This document shows, in pieces, positions 1-24,128 of a DNA stretch of 64,000 nucleotides. Each line of letters starts with the position of its first letter. The first letter of the stretch is position 1. The notes under the pieces are model-generated. The model was not told the origin of the DNA. It saw nothing but the letters and a program-made list of their open reading frames with translations, and did not search any database. Both the position numbers and the translations under genes were made by a program. This DNA comes from Piscicola geometra. Taxonomy: Eukaryota; Annelida; Clitellata; Hirudinida; Piscicolidae. The stretch lies in contig OX030964.1 of the NCBI GenBank assembly GCA_943735955.1, positions 4,627,099-4,691,098 of the forward strand, written 5' to 3'.

Positions 1-169
1 TTCCTCCATCCATCCATCCATCCATTCATCCAGCTATTCATCCATCCACTCATCCATCCACTCATCCATCCACCCACCCATCCATCCATCTATTCATCCA
101 CTCATTCGCTCATTCATCCATCTGTCCACTCATCCATCCATCCATCTACTCATTCATCCATTCTTTCAG
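1..169. repeat. CATC-type tetranucleotide repeat in intron
   Basis: Degenerate (CATC)n/(TCCA)n tract filling the intron immediately upstream of the first visible exon of the UBX-domain gene. It ends in a pyrimidine stretch and CAG that serves as the splice acceptor at 167-169. Confidence 0.85.
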
Positions 170-2347
170 GTAATAGACTGGCCTTACGTTTCATTTTTGG
201 ATCCGAGGACTGGTGAAAAGTTATTGGAAACCAACACGCTAGACCCTCAAGTCTTTTGCATGCTAGGTGGGGTGGATGAATGGATGGATGGTGAATGGAT
301 GATGAATGGATGGTGGGTGGGTGGATGGATGGATGGTTGGTGGGTAGATGGGTGATGAATGGATGATGGATGGGTGGTGGGTGGGTAGATGGGTGGTGAA
401 TGGATGATGGATGGATGGTGGGTGGGTAGATGGGTGGTGAATGGATGAATGGTGGGTGAGTAGGATAGGAGTGGGATAAATGAGGGGAGGTTGGCGTTTT
501 TATGGTGGATTGGTCGATGCTGGGGGGGGGGGGGGGTGAATGGGGGTGGGTGTGTACAAGAAATAAAAGAAAGGAGAGTTCAGCGATGGTTGGATATTAG
601 TCTGGAGGTTGTGAAGATAGATGAATTTCTGATTCGGACACCTATGTATCAATTCTCTCCTTATACATCCATCCATCCATCACATTTTCCAGTGAAGGAG
701 TTCATGCAAGAGCAGGGCACGCCCATGCAGTCAGACATGCCTCCAGCCAATAAGAGGAGGAGGATCAAGGTAGGGTGTTTGTGATTGGTTCATTGAAATT
801 TAAATGAGTTTGATTGGTTGATTTTGAACAAAATTAAGTTTAAATTATATTTATTCATATTATCATAATCATCGTTATTCTCATCATCATTATCTTCTTC
901 TTCATCATCATCATCATCATCATCATTATCAGGAGGATACGATTTTGGAAGCGAGTGAAGAGGCTCAATTAAAGATGGCGATGTTGGCTTCGATGAAGGA
1001 AGCAAGGAAGGAGACTAGTGATGATGATGATGATGACGATGATGATGATGACGATAATGGGATGGATGATAATGATGACGATGATGATGATGATAATGAT
1101 GATGGAGAGAAGGGTGCAAGAGGGGCTGGAGGGATGAGTGAGGAGGATTCGATGACGATGCCCTTTTCCAGTGATGAAGACAGGTTTTTCTTATTTTTTT
1201 CCCCATTTTATATTTATTATTTTAAAAAATTAGTTTAAATGAATTAATGTTAATAATGACGAGCATTATTATAGTGGCGTATAACCCGAACGGTCTTCCA
1301 GGCCACTTAGGCTGCATATTCTCGTTTGCGCCTTTGGGTTACTAGGGCATTGGTTGCACTTGAACCTAGGATCTTTCATTATTGGTCAAGTCGAGAGTCG
1401 TTGCCGACTCAGCTACCCGTTCACCCATTTAAGTTTAAGTTAAATAAACTATAATTCAATTGTTTAAATTAATTTAAAATCAATTTTTTAACAATTAAAT
1501 TAAAATATTCCTCTTCACCATCACCCTGCAGCGACAGCAAAGACGCTACTTCTTCCTCTAAAGGAGGACCAATCAAAAACAGCCATAGCAAAAATTCCAA
1601 AAATAGAATGCAAAATTCTAAAAATAAATCCGGCGTTTCTAAAAATAGATCTCCCGCCAAAAATACACCAGAGTCTGTATGCAAGCATTTGGCATATATG
1701 GGAAAGAGTACTGGTGAGTGGGTGGTGGGGAGGGTGGTTTTGATGGTGAGGATGTTAAGGTAGTGATGATGATTATGGTAAGGTAGCGATGATGATGATG
1801 AGTGGTTACAAGGGTAATTATTCAACCTTACAGTTTACTTTCATCAACCTATCCCACTCCGTCATCCCAACACCATCAGCCTATCCCACCATCTACGCAT
1901 CCATCCATCCATCCTTCCATCCACGCATCCTTCCATTCATTCATCCATCCATCCATCCTTCCAGACATCTCCAGTCTTGTACTCAGACTGCCAGATGGAA
2001 GCAGGCAGGTTGTGAACTGGCCAAATGACTCATCGGTCGCCATTTTGCCTGCTTACGTCATGGAACTTGGCTACGACGTTTCGAAATTGGAATTCGTCAC
2101 GTGCTATCCAAAGAGGGTGGTCGATGTTGGCGGGGTTGACGCTAGGATGGAGGGTAATGGTCGGAGTGAGAGCAGTGCTAGTAGTAGTTGTAATAGTGGA
2201 GTGATGGGTAGTGATGATAGTGGTGTTGGTAGTAGTAGTAGTGGTAGTTGTAGTAGTAGCAGTAATAGTGGTGGTGGTGGTGGAGTGATGTCACTGAAAG
2301 ATGCAGGTCTTTTCCCGAAAGAGACAATCTTTGTGCAGATGCTTTAA
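170..2347 (+). CDS. UBXN7: UBXN7-like UAS/UBX-domain protein, 3' part, five exons
   Basis: Exons 170-266, 693-769, 933-1183, 1532-1713 and 1965-2347, all GT-AG with matching phases, stop TAA at 2345-2347. The 5' part lies outside the window. Exon 1 gives the end of a UAS (thioredoxin-like) domain with [16 protein letters not shown]. Exon 2 carries a basic KRRRIK, a possible nuclear signal. Exon 3 opens with a UIM-like helix ([17 protein letters not shown]) and continues into a long Asp-rich run. Exon 4 is rich in Ser, Asn and Lys. Exon 5 is a UBX domain ([12 protein letters not shown], then [15 protein letters not shown] and [16 protein letters not shown]). In animals UBXN7 links p97/VCP to cullin-RING ligases through UBX and UIM; that role is inferred by family. 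Odd: a Ser/Gly-rich, microsatellite-encoded insert of about 45 residues splits the UBX fold, and Tyr replaces Phe of the usual FPR loop. An AATAAA at 2677-2682 may be its poly(A) signal. Confidence 0.86.
270..480. repeat. GGATGGATGGTGGGT minisatellite in intron
   Basis: Degenerate tandem array of GATG/GGTGGGTAGATGG units in intron 1 of the UBX gene, followed by an uninterrupted 15-G run at 522-536. Confidence 0.8.
1272..1427 (-). mobile_element. tRNA-derived SINE
   Basis: On the minus strand a Pol III box A (TAGCTGAGTCGG, 1404-1415) is followed by a box B-like GGTTCAAGTGC (1356-1366) at tRNA spacing, and then by non-tRNA sequence of about 85 bp. It lies in intron 3 of the UBX gene, antisense to it. 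The head-body layout is that of a tRNA-derived SINE. Exact ends and target duplications are unclear. Confidence 0.6.
1880..1962. repeat. CATC repeat next to splice acceptor
   Basis: A (CATC)n/(TTCCATC)n tract runs straight into the acceptor of the last UBX-gene exon and acts as its polypyrimidine tract. Confidence 0.7.
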
Positions 2348-2768
2348 GTTCTATGTATCTATCTATCCATCCATCTACTCCACCATTCATCTATCAATCC
2401 ATCCACTCCATCATTCATCTATCAATCCATCTACTCCACCATTCATCTATCAATCCATCCACACAACATTCATCCATCCCTCCCTCTTCTACCAGACACC
2501 ATCGCACCTCAATCACTCTATCCTATTATTAATAGGCTATTATAAATACGCATTATATTTATTTATCCATCCACCCACTGTCTTCCTTGTAACATCTTAC
2601 AACATAACATTTTAACTTAACTTTGAATGTTCATTAAAAGAGTTTGAACTCTTGTTTTATTTTAAATATCTAAAAAAATAAATTAGAAATATTAAAAAAC
2701 AAATTTGTTTTGTTTTAGTATTCATAAAAAGTTAAATATTAGCAGTTAATTACTCCCAAATAATTCAA
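2348..2768 (+). other. 3' UTR/flank of the UBX gene with 32-bp minisatellite
   Basis: Directly after the stop codon, 2355-2475 holds about four copies of a unit near 32 bp built from CATCTACTCCACCATTCATC and CTATCAATC. AT-rich sequence follows, with AATAAA at 2677-2682. No other gene is seen before the tRNA. Confidence 0.6.
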
Positions 2769-2857
2769 GGCTCCGTGGCGCAATGGATAGCGCGTCGGAC
2801 TTCTAGTTGGTTGAAGATGATATTCGGAGGTTGTGGGTTCGAGTCCCACCGGAGTCG
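2769..2857 (+). tRNA. tRNA-Arg (anticodon TCT) with intron
   Basis: Acceptor stem GGCTCCG pairs with CGGAGTC (one G-U), with discriminator G at 2857. D arm is GCGCAATGGATAGCGC, and the T arm is GTGGGTTCGAGTCCCAC. The anticodon TCT is at 2802-2804, followed by A37. The anticodon stem closes only if 2806-2821 (16 nt) is removed as a canonical intron after position 37, as in many animal tRNA-Arg(TCT) genes. No CCA is encoded, as expected for a eukaryote. A TTTTT terminator follows shortly after (TTTTTATT near 2863). Confidence 0.95.
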
Positions 2858-5399
2858 AAACTTTTTATTACAAAAAATGAATACATAATTATTTGTAATA
2901 TATATTGTTTTAGTAACAATGATTTATCATTTAATTACAAGGCTAAATATTTATTTTTTTAAAATTCGTTTTTTCCCAATAGTTCATTCGAATGTTCGTA
3001 TTTTATCGAATAGTATGTTCGACATTTGGCACAGCTCTGAATAGAAGATTAAATAACATAAATAATTGATAATTTTTTTAAATATTTATATTTATTAGAT
3101 TTATATATAGCTCAAACCAAGAAACTTAGGATTTTTATAGCCCTTCATAATCAGGCGATGCAAGCAATCAACAGACCACCGGGGTTGATAATGTAATTTT
3201 AAATTGAACATCACCCTATTTCGTGAGGCCAGACGTTTTACAATATAAGAAAGAATAATGTAATGGAGAATAGCATTATAAACATAATTAATATTGTGTG
3301 TTATTCCAGACTAACACGTTAAGTAATAAAAAGTTTAAATAGTAAAAATAAAGAGTATAAAGTTAATAACAATAGTGCAAATAAAATTGTTAAACAAAAA
3401 AGTTATTAATAATTATTAGTAATCAATTTACATAAATAATTGAAAACTTTGGAAAAAAAACAGAAAAAATGTATAAAAAAAACAGAAAAAATTAGAATGC
3501 AAAAACGACTATTAGTGGGAACTAGAAATCGAACGGTTTCCACAGTAAAGAGGCCGTGGGAAGGGTTCCTAAATGAGTTCATGCGTCATTAGGAATGAGA
3601 ATTATTTAAGAATAATTCTTTAATCTAATAATATTTGGAAAAATAAGTTTTTCCAAATTTTTGAATCGAAGGTTTTTTGGGCATTTTGAATCGGAGGTCC
3701 TTTCAAGTCTTAGAAATTACTTTTGAAAATAATTTGTCTTTTTTTATTTATTTAACAAAATATAATACATTCATTTCTTCATTCACTTTTCCATTTACCT
3801 CTTCATTCACTCTTCCATTTACCTCTTTATTTTCTCTATTTCTTGGCATAATTTATAAGTTCTTTTAACATTTTTCCACTCATTCAACTGCATTTCTATT
3901 TCTTAGTTTCGTGTTGTGTGTTGCTTCTGTGTTGTTGTGTGCACTTGTTTTTATATGTTTAAGTATACTTGATATTATGTGGTTAAACAAATCACATAAT
4001 AATATATAAAAGTACCACATAATAATATATATATATAAGTACTTAAAATTCGAAATACTATTGTCAATAGCATGCACTGCAGACTGCTACTACTATCAAG
4101 ACGAAGCAAGGTTTTCTTATTCCAGTGCGTAGAGACTTGAGAATTGGTGATGAGTGAAATAATTTAGTGTATTTTCCATTAAACTTTAAAAAATATATGT
4201 TGGGCTGTAACATTGATTTCTTAATATGGTTAATACTAAGAAGATGGACTGTAACTAGGTCTGTCAAGTATGTATGAATTTGTGCGGGGTTTATGTGTAA
4301 TAGAGCACATGTGTGTTTACGTGTGAAATAGTTTTTTTGTGTGTAAAAATACTTGTGTGTTTATATCCAGTTTATAATTAAAAGAACTGTGCCGAAAAAA
4401 CGGTTTTAAATTCACAAGTAAATTGGTTACGTTTTTTATGTCTGGTTCGTGTTTAGAAACTTTTCTTTCATATTTTTATGAACTCGCTTTTAAGCAGTAA
4501 ATCAAAGCTTTAATGCGTTCAAAGATTACTTTTCTTTATGCAAATATTATCCTATTTAAACTTTCTTGTTTTTTAAAGTTTGAAATAGTAGTGGACACTA
4601 TGTATAAGACGCACTTTTCAACTATTATGTTTTTTAAAGTTTTTTTTTATAACGTCAACTGTTATTTAGCTACAGTAAACTCTTGGAAATCCCGATCTAA
4701 CTCAATAGTTTATCCATGAAATCTTATCTTATCCTACTTCAGATACATTGTCTTTTACATAAAAATATTTTCCAATTCATATCCAAACACTCACACGGAA
4801 TCCAAAGTTTATTTGAAACAAAAATGCTTCATGGATAATGGCCCACATGAATGTGTATATAAAGTGCTCACAAAAGTTTATAAAAAGCATAAAATTTGAT
4901 AATTTGAAATTTACAATTAGTATTCAAAATTATTCAAAATCACAATCAACAAGCCACTCAACAATGTCAAAAATAAGGCCAAATGAATGTTTTTATTGAA
5001 AAATATCAACTTTTAATGTCTATACGAAAATAGCGAAATGTCGTTAAGTTGAATACGAGATTTCAATCAGTTCACAAATCTTTTGGGTGAGGGGAGGGTT
5101 ATCCCTTATCCATTTTCTCATCACCTCCTCTTTTTTCCTCACCTCATTTTTTATTCTCCACATTTTCCCCACTCATCATCTCCTCAACTCCACACAAAAA
5201 ACAACCACAAATTGCGCTCACTTGAAATGGCAACATAGAAAGAAGAAAGAGGCATGCGTTCGAAAATGTCAAGTATGAATCGTTGAATATTATATCGTAT
5301 CAAAAATAGCCTTTACTAACGTGTAGAATGAATTCCGCGGTCATAAAAATAATTTGTCAAACGTCTCAAGAGGAATTAGCGTGTCAAGTTACATGAGAT

Positions 5400-5530
5400 A
5401 AGTGTTCTGAGACAGAGTCAAGTGGTGAGTGGTAGAGTGGTGAGTGGTGAGGTGGAGTGGTGAGTTGAAGGGGGTGAGTTGGAGTGGTGAGGTGAAGGGG
5501 GTGAGTTGAAGAAGATTAATGGAAGGTAAC
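5400..5530. repeat. GAGTGGTGAGTTGAAGGGGG minisatellite
   Basis: Short G-rich tandem repeat of GAGTGGTGAG(G/T)TG(A/G)A units, five to six copies, degenerate. Confidence 0.7.
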
Positions 5531-5708
5531 TTAAATATAGGGTGGATGGTAAATGGAAGGATGATGGGAAGGGATAGATGGTGTGGCGGATGAAAAGAAA
5601 AATCCACTTATGTGAGTGGGATGCAAAGTTCCGGAAAGTGAATGAATGCATTTGAAATACTTACTTCAAACTCAGACTCCAAGCAGAACACATGTGGTGA
5701 TTTTAATG

Positions 5709-5866
5709 ATATTCATTGTGTGTGTGTTCGTTTGTGTGTGTGTGTGTGTTCATTTGGGTGTGTGTGTGTTTTGTGTGTGTGTGTGTGTTCATTTGGGTGT
5801 GTTTGTGTTTTTGTGTGTGTGTGTGTGTGTTCATTTGGGTGTGTGTGTTTTTGTGTGTGTGTGTGC
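5709..5866. repeat. Compound GT repeat with TTCATTTGGG spacer
   Basis: (GT)n blocks interrupted at roughly regular spacing by TTCATTTGGGTGTG, giving a higher-order minisatellite of about 40 bp with three to four copies. Confidence 0.8.
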
Positions 5867-6194
5867 TTGGGCTATAAAAGAAATATTTGGTCGGTTCATG
5901 GAAGACATTGGCATCCAATAGACATTTTAAAAATCAACATTAAGCCGCATTAAAAACAAAGTTATAAAAATAAAATGAAATTAATATTTAAATAATAAAA
6001 AGTATAATAACCAAATTTAGTAACAAAAACAAATGAAAGTATTAACATGTAATTTTTCATTTTACCGTTTTCATCAAAATAAAAAAAATATTATTAATAT
6101 TTTGATTTGACATAATGATGATAATAATTTGAAAGTAACAAATCAGACTTGAGGTAGAATGGAGAGGTGCTAACAACGAGGTATGATCGCAAAA

Positions 6195-6545
6195 CCTGGA
6201 TGCATGCTTGAATGCATCAATGAATTAATGGATAAATGAATGAAAGAATAGGTTGATGAATGAAATAGATGAATGGTAAATGAATGAATAGATGAATGAA
6301 GGAATAGGTTGATGAATGAAATAGATGAATGGTAAATGAATGAATAGATGAATGAAGGAATAGGTTAAGGAATGAAATAGATGAATGGTAAATGAATGAA
6401 TAGATGAATGGTAAATGAATGAATAGATGAATGAATTATTGATGGTCAGATAGTTGGGTAAGAATATGCATGAATGGAGGGATAGATGTATGGATGGACA
6501 GAAAGTTGGATGAATAGATGCATGGTTAATTGAATGAATGGATGT
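6195..6545. repeat. GAAT-family minisatellite
   Basis: GAATGAATAGATGAATG units with a higher-order period of about 60 bp (GGAATAGGTTGATGAATG recurs), three clear copies plus degenerate flanks. Confidence 0.8.
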
Positions 6546-7588
6546 GAGATAGTAATTGTTTTTTTATGACATCACACAAAGTAAAAATACAAACGTTTTG
6601 TAAAAAAAAATATGAATGGAAGTTTAAAATGATTCGGTGAAAATGAAGATGAACACAATGACTGCAAAATGAAAAAATAATTTGTTTTTTCTGTGTCTTT
6701 GAACAATTATCGAGGTTTATTTAGTCGTGTGGCGTTAGCCCAAAAAACATGAAATTTAAAATTTAAAAAGCTAAAAACTAAAATTTCACAGTTTTTAAAA
6801 TAAACAAAATAAAGCAGCGTTTCTGGATAATCATTTTTGAAACATTAAAAAACCCACTCTAACAATACTCCGTGACAGAAGTACGAGAAACAAAACAACA
6901 AATATTAATGTTTAATTACAATAATAATAATAATAAAACGCTACAAAATATCGCAAAAATAATTCCAATAAAAATAATGCGCTAGAAAAACAAAAACTAA
7001 AAAACTTTACGAACAGTACAAACGATCCAGTTACAAATACTATGAACCATCTAACGAACATATAGGCAAGCGTATGAACACACGAACACACAGGCACATT
7101 AACCTAGGTGTGTTTGTGTGTTCGTTCGAACATACGCGTTTGTATCACAGTTTGTAGTTTGTTGTGTAAGCTGTAGGTTGTTCAAGATTTTTGATGTCGT
7201 TGTTTGTTAATAATGAAGGATGTAGTTGGGATGGGTTGTAGTACTTGTAGCTGTTGTATCTTTGTTGAATTTGTGGCTGTTTTCTATTTAATCTTAATCT
7301 TACTAAATCTACTACCTTCATTAAAATGATTTAAATTCTTCATAAATGAAGTTAAAAGGAAGAGAGAGACAATAAAATAAAATAATGGAAGAATTAAGAA
7401 GATGGAGAAATGGAGTGAAACTTTGAAAAGAACAGAAAAAGATTTAATGGAAATAAATAAATAAATGAAATAGAGAAAAGAGAGGTTACTAAAGGAGACA
7501 GCAGAACACACAATTATGACTTAATTGTCGCCTCAAGGATCTATGAGAGCAGCGTCAATCCTAGCTTAAGTGTGTATCTTTGATTCTG

Positions 7589-7787
<199 letters not shown>

Positions 7788-8309
7788 CAAAATGGGTGCG
7801 TGCGCATGAATGGATGATTTAATTGACGTGTGAAGTCTCTTTTCATAATGTCACACAATTAAAAATTCTTCAGTTTCTTCCTTTCTCTTTCACCTCTCTC
7901 TCTCAACATCTTCCTTCTCACATAAACACACACATAAAATAAATATACAAAATATATTTTTTTTACACATTTTAGATGCCCAAAATATGTTTCTAAAAAA
8001 GTTAGTTGATTAATAAATAATTTCAACTATCAATCTTAGATTTAAGACAAAAAAATAGCATCTTAGCTAGTATGTTTAACTAAAATTAATTAAATCCTAA
8101 ACTATTAACTTTTGCTTTTGAAATCGAGAGAGAAGGCTGGTTGCGTATAAAAACTAAAAAAGGTGCTAATATGATTCTGAAAAATACTAATATAATTAGT
8201 AAGAGTCTATGTATATTAAAACACACAATCCTAATCTCAATGGTGTTAGTAAGAGTCACTATCATAAATTACATGTTACTATGTGGAAGTGCTGATAGAA
8301 GAGGTGGTT

Positions 8310-8505
8310 GTAGTAGTACAATAGTAGTATTATTAAAAGTAGTTGAAGTAGTATTACTAGTGGCGAATGTACTAGTAGTAGTACAATAGTAGTATTATTA
8401 AAAGTAGTTGAAGTAGTATTACTAGTGGCAAATGTACTAGTAGTAGTTGTATTAGTAGTAGAAGTGATAGTAATAGTAGTTGTAGTAGTAGTAGTAGTAG
8501 TAGTT

Positions 8506-8551
<46 letters not shown>

Positions 8552-8612
8552 CAGTTGTAGTTGTAGTAGTAGTAGGAGTAGCGGTAGTAGTGGCAGTAGA
8601 AGCAGGGGTAGT
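8310..8612. repeat. Duplicated block plus (GTA)n repeat
   Basis: A unit of about 62 bp containing ACAATAGTAGTATTATTAAA is present twice in direct succession and leads into a (GTA)n/(GTT)n trinucleotide tract that ends near 8612. Confidence 0.85.
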
Positions 8613-8771
8613 AGTAAGAGTAGTTGTTGTTTATTGGTCTAGCAGGTCTGTTCTAAAGCAGCAACATCTCTAGAACTTTGGCCTGTTATAAACTTATCTG
8701 TATACTTTAATACACTTTTTTGCTGTCAGCCAAATTATTCAAAAATTATTCTACCCTTTCTACTTGATTTG

Positions 8772-8777
8772 TTTATT
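8772..8777 (-). terminator. Candidate poly(A) signal of cyclin D
   Basis: AATAAA on the minus strand, about 107 bp beyond the cyclin D stop codon. Overlapping near-copies follow it. Confidence 0.5.
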
Positions 8778-8883
8778 TATTTTCCACCTATCCCTTCTCC
8801 ATCTCACATTTAATTTTTTATGTTTTTTTCCAACTTTTATATTTTTTATCAACTTTTTCACAACATTCTTACTTTCGCTACCA

Positions 8884-19598
<10,715 letters not shown>

Positions 19599-20084
19599 CT
19601 TGAGAATAATGTCTTAGAACTGAGCTTGCTTGAATTTAAAGTTTTAATAGGATGATTCTGTTGATTCTACTAATGGTTTGTTTGTTTTCTTGTTCGGGGG
19701 GGGGGGGGGCCCAATGATCTTGTTAGTCTTTTGAGATTCTGCTTTTTTGAATGTAAGTGGTTCTTCCTGTTTCTCTCGTTTTGGCTGATGGCTTCTTGGC
19801 TGTAGTTTTTTATGAGTAAGCCCTTCACAGCTGTAGCACTGAAGAGAATAATAAGAATCACACATGAACTTCAATACTGGTTTTTCAGTCGTTCAACAAA
19901 AAAAATTAAAAGGCTTTTAATCATCGTATTTAATCGATATGAGCAAATAGAAAAAAATGATAAATTTTTTTACAAACTGATTGAAAACCAACCTTTTTTT
20001 TACTTAAATTCAAAAGCAAAAAAAGGAAATTTAAAATAGAATTTTGTAAAATTTAAGACTAACGCGGTATCAGCGAGGTTCAGA

Positions 20085-20122
20085 CAATATTGAGAGCCGA
20101 AGAGTTGTCTTGGTCTTATATA
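20085..20122 (-). promoter_or_regulatory. Candidate TATA promoter of cyclin D
   Basis: TATATAAG reads on the minus strand at 20122-20115 and is followed by a comparatively GC-richer stretch, about 490 bp upstream of the cyclin D start codon. It is the only strong TATA-like match near the gene. A 5' UTR intron cannot be excluded. Confidence 0.35.
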
Positions 20123-20720
20123 CTCTCCCTCAGACGTTCAGCTGTTATTACACATACATAGACACCCTATACAAACTTTAAATAGACTATATATTTAAAA
20201 ACTATAAATATACTTTATTATATACCAGTTACTTTTATAATATACTATAGTCTTATAAAAGAAAATGTCTATGGGGTCTTAGTGTCGTTTTGGTTTACGC
20301 CACATACATTTATTTTACTGTTTTTATTTTTCCTCTACTGAAACAAATTTTTCACATCAATAATGTTGTAAAAAAAGTTCTGTTGTAACAAAAAGTTTTA
20401 TTTTTTAATATGTTGAAAAACATATTCTAACGTATTAAATATTTTTTAAATAATTTATAACCGTTTTATCTAACCATTTTTCTTTGAATAAAAACAGGAT
20501 AAAAATACTAAATAATTATTTTTGAAGATATACACAAAATTTTTAAATATTATTTTACTTTAAATATGGTTTTAAAAAAATTATTAGATATAGCTATAAA
20601 TAAGTTGAAATATCTGCTTTTCTATATGAGAGTCTTGGCTAGCTTTGGTGCATAAAAGATCTGAGTCAAATACTAGCTACACTTGCCTCCATTCACAATT
20701 TCAACTGTGTGCTGTGTCTG

Positions 20721-20823
20721 AAGTGTGTGTGTGTGGCTATGTGTGCTGTTTTTCAAATATAAATGTATGTATATGCGTGTGTGTTTCAATGGTTTTTTTC
20801 TTCTGTGTTTGTGTGTGTGTGTT

Positions 20824-20854
<31 letters not shown>

Positions 20855-21017
20855 TTGTGTGCGTGTGTGTGTATTTGTGTGTGTGTATGTGTATGTGTAT
20901 GTGTGTGTGTTTGTGTGTGTGTGTATGTGTGTGTGTGCGTGCGTGTGTGTTTGTTTGTGTGTGTGTGTGTATTTGTTTGTGTGTGTGTTTGTGTGTGTGT
21001 GTGTTCGTATGTGTGTA
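20721..21017. repeat. Degenerate (GT)n repeat
   Basis: About 300 bp of (GT)n with GTTTGT, GTATGT and GTGCGT variants. Confidence 0.9.
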
Positions 21018-23478
21018 ATGTGTTTCATCAGACTGATCTAGAACACTCAAGCCCAAAAGCACCTGCTTGAACACACTATATCAAAAATACTTCATCATCT
21101 CAATAAGGCTATGAATAAATAACCAGTTCGTCTGCAAGCCTACAGTGCACCTGATTCGATTCTGAGTCGAATATTAAAACTTTAAATTTTAAATCTTAAA
21201 AAAGGTCTAGTAATTTTATTATAGTCTTGGAAAAAATATTTTAATAGACTGGCTACATAAAACAATGTATCAAATAGAAGAATTAAAATTACAATTTTAC
21301 AATTAAAATGAAAACAGAATTACAATTTAGTTAACGCAAGTATTCTTGAGTGCTTTAAAAGATTTAGATCTTTTTATTCTACATTCTCTTTTCCAGACAG
21401 ACTTTAAACTGGATTTTTTCTTGAGATAACTCTATTGATTATCTTTGAAGAAAGTCTTCAATACAAATTATATGATAAGGTCTGAGTGATTAAAGAAATT
21501 TCGCATTTAGTTTTTCGCAAACACGCCATACAAAACTAAGCAGCTGGCTTTGATGAAAAGAACTGACAGATTTAAGTGCTGTGTAGTTCTTTCTGAGTAA
21601 TTCAATTATCGAATGAAGCGCTCCATGAATGGGTTGATTCGTGTAAATATGAGTTTTATCTCCTTCTTTTTAATACTTTTTCTAGACAGAATTCATAGCA
21701 CTCATGATGGTTCCAGATGAAGATTTCTGCGATGTCTGGGTGCGTGGTACGGAAGAGTATAATATTTATTAAAGTGTGTCTGTTTGATGCCTATGAAAAT
21801 ACATTTTATATAAATTAAAGAAAACTCGGAGTTTTTTTTCATGCGTTTGTTTTTTCAATCATTCATTATTATTGAATTATTTTTATTCTTTTTTATCTTG
21901 ATCACTAAATTGTTGAATCTTTATAGCATTTTAATGATATACTATTTTAATCTTTCATGGAGTTCCGTCCCTTGCACTGAAGGGTGATGAAAAATAATAA
22001 CGCTGAAGCAAAAAAAAGAGCTGATTAAAGTCAGAATAAAGTTGAAGTAAAAAAGATTTGAAAGTTTTAGAAAAATCTGTTAAATAAGACTTATGACAAA
22101 AATTAATATTTAATAAGAATGATTAAAAATATAAATGATTGTACTTGAATTTTTAAATATGAATTTTTAAATAAAACATTGAATAGCTATAAGGCTATAA
22201 AAATAAACATTATACTTAGGAATTTTGATGCAGATAATTTATTGAGAATTAAAAATCGAATAGTATTAAATAGACGAGTTATAAAAATAGTGACAGTAAA
22301 TTAATAAATTTTCCACACAAAAGCTCAATACGAATGCATTTCCATTAGCTTTTGTACCAGTATTTATTCAAATTTCATAAAAATTCATTTTCAATTTATT
22401 TATTCACACATTCACTTATGTTTCTAAGTCAAAATTTCACTTTAGAATCTACTTATCTAATCTCTTAAGATTCCACTTAAATATTCATACATTCACAATT
22501 CTAATTTTACCTTATCACAACAACCAATCTTTTGCCCACCCATATACCCACCCACACTTTCATGCAACAATTTACATACCCTTTTTTCATATCTTTTTAT
22601 AACCACCCACCTGTTTTCATCAAATAACCATTTTCAAATTACAAGATTGGAAGCAATTATCAAAACTACTTCAAGAAATAAATAGAATAATTAAACTAAT
22701 TTAAAGAATTTTTTATAGAGGAGTAATAAAAATAAAATTAATATTTTAAAGGGGACCTAAAAATGCGAATGTTACTTGAATCTTAAATGATTCTGCGTAA
22801 TAATGCACACTTTAGTTTACAAGGTAATTCCCATAAAATTATAAAATCGGTCGCAACAGTAAAACTCAAGAACTGGAAGTTTTCTCGAATTTATAACTTC
22901 CAATCCCTAAGACTTAATGATCAGTAATGACAAACTGAGATTCATTTGTGAAGGCAGAATCATGATGTCTGAAGAAAAGTTCTCCAAACCTCCTCACACC
23001 AATCTGAGCACGTTTTTTACTGAGAACCATCCGGCGATCAAAGAATACCAATAGTCTACAATCTCATAATTAATGAAATTTGACTTGAATTGTTTTAGTT
23101 TTGATATCATATAAACACTAATTCTAATTATTTCCTATTTGATGCATTGTCAGTCTGAAAATTACTTTATTCAATATTTTTCTAGACTAGCTAAATAATT
23201 CGTTCTGATTCCTATTAGAATTAAACACATCAAAATTGGAAAAAAATTAAGTGAGCAGATCCTCAATTTGACCTCCAATAGATGCCAGGGTATCGAGGGT
23301 TTGTAAAAAGATTCGACGCTGAAATGATGATATTGAGAAAAAAGTGTAGAAAATAATTTTTTGGACACCAAATTAAAGAAAATAAAAATTGCGAAAAAAT
23401 ATAATTGAGAATATGAAGATATTATTAAAGACTGCCAGCGGTCACGTTAACTTGTGCCACACTAAACATCTGCGACGA

Positions 23479-23702
<224 letters not shown>

Positions 23703-23956
23703 ACCTGCTTGTGAATTAACTAATCAACCAATTAAGCACACCCCAATTTAAAAAAACCAAACTCATTAAGTCTCATTAACTATCATCCATCGCAACGCCC
23801 ATTCATCCATCAAATCCAATGCAATTCCTTCAGACAGCGCACACAGTGGAGGATTTTGAGAGGCCTGGTGTGTGTGCTCACAGTCACGAAACGATCCCCT
23901 GCCAATTCTGGGACACTCTTGCACCTGCCTCGCGTCTGCAAGCTTAGTCACTTCAG

Positions 23957-24128
23957 TAGAGGTAGTGTGGTGGTGGTAGTTGTAGTATTCGTGGTGCTAG
24001 TTGTAGTAGTGATGGTGGTGGTGGTAGTTGTAGTAGTCGTGGTGCTAGTTGTAGTAGTGATGGTGGTGCTAGTAGTGGTGGTAGTGGTGGTGGTAGTAGT
24101 AGAAGAAGAAGTAGTAGTAGTAGTAGCG
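23957..24128. repeat. GTG/GTA/GTT trinucleotide repeat with 51-bp unit
   Basis: A trinucleotide tract in which the string GTGCTAGTTGTAGTAGTGATG recurs with some changes, forming a higher-order unit of about 50 bp in two to three copies. Confidence 0.8.
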
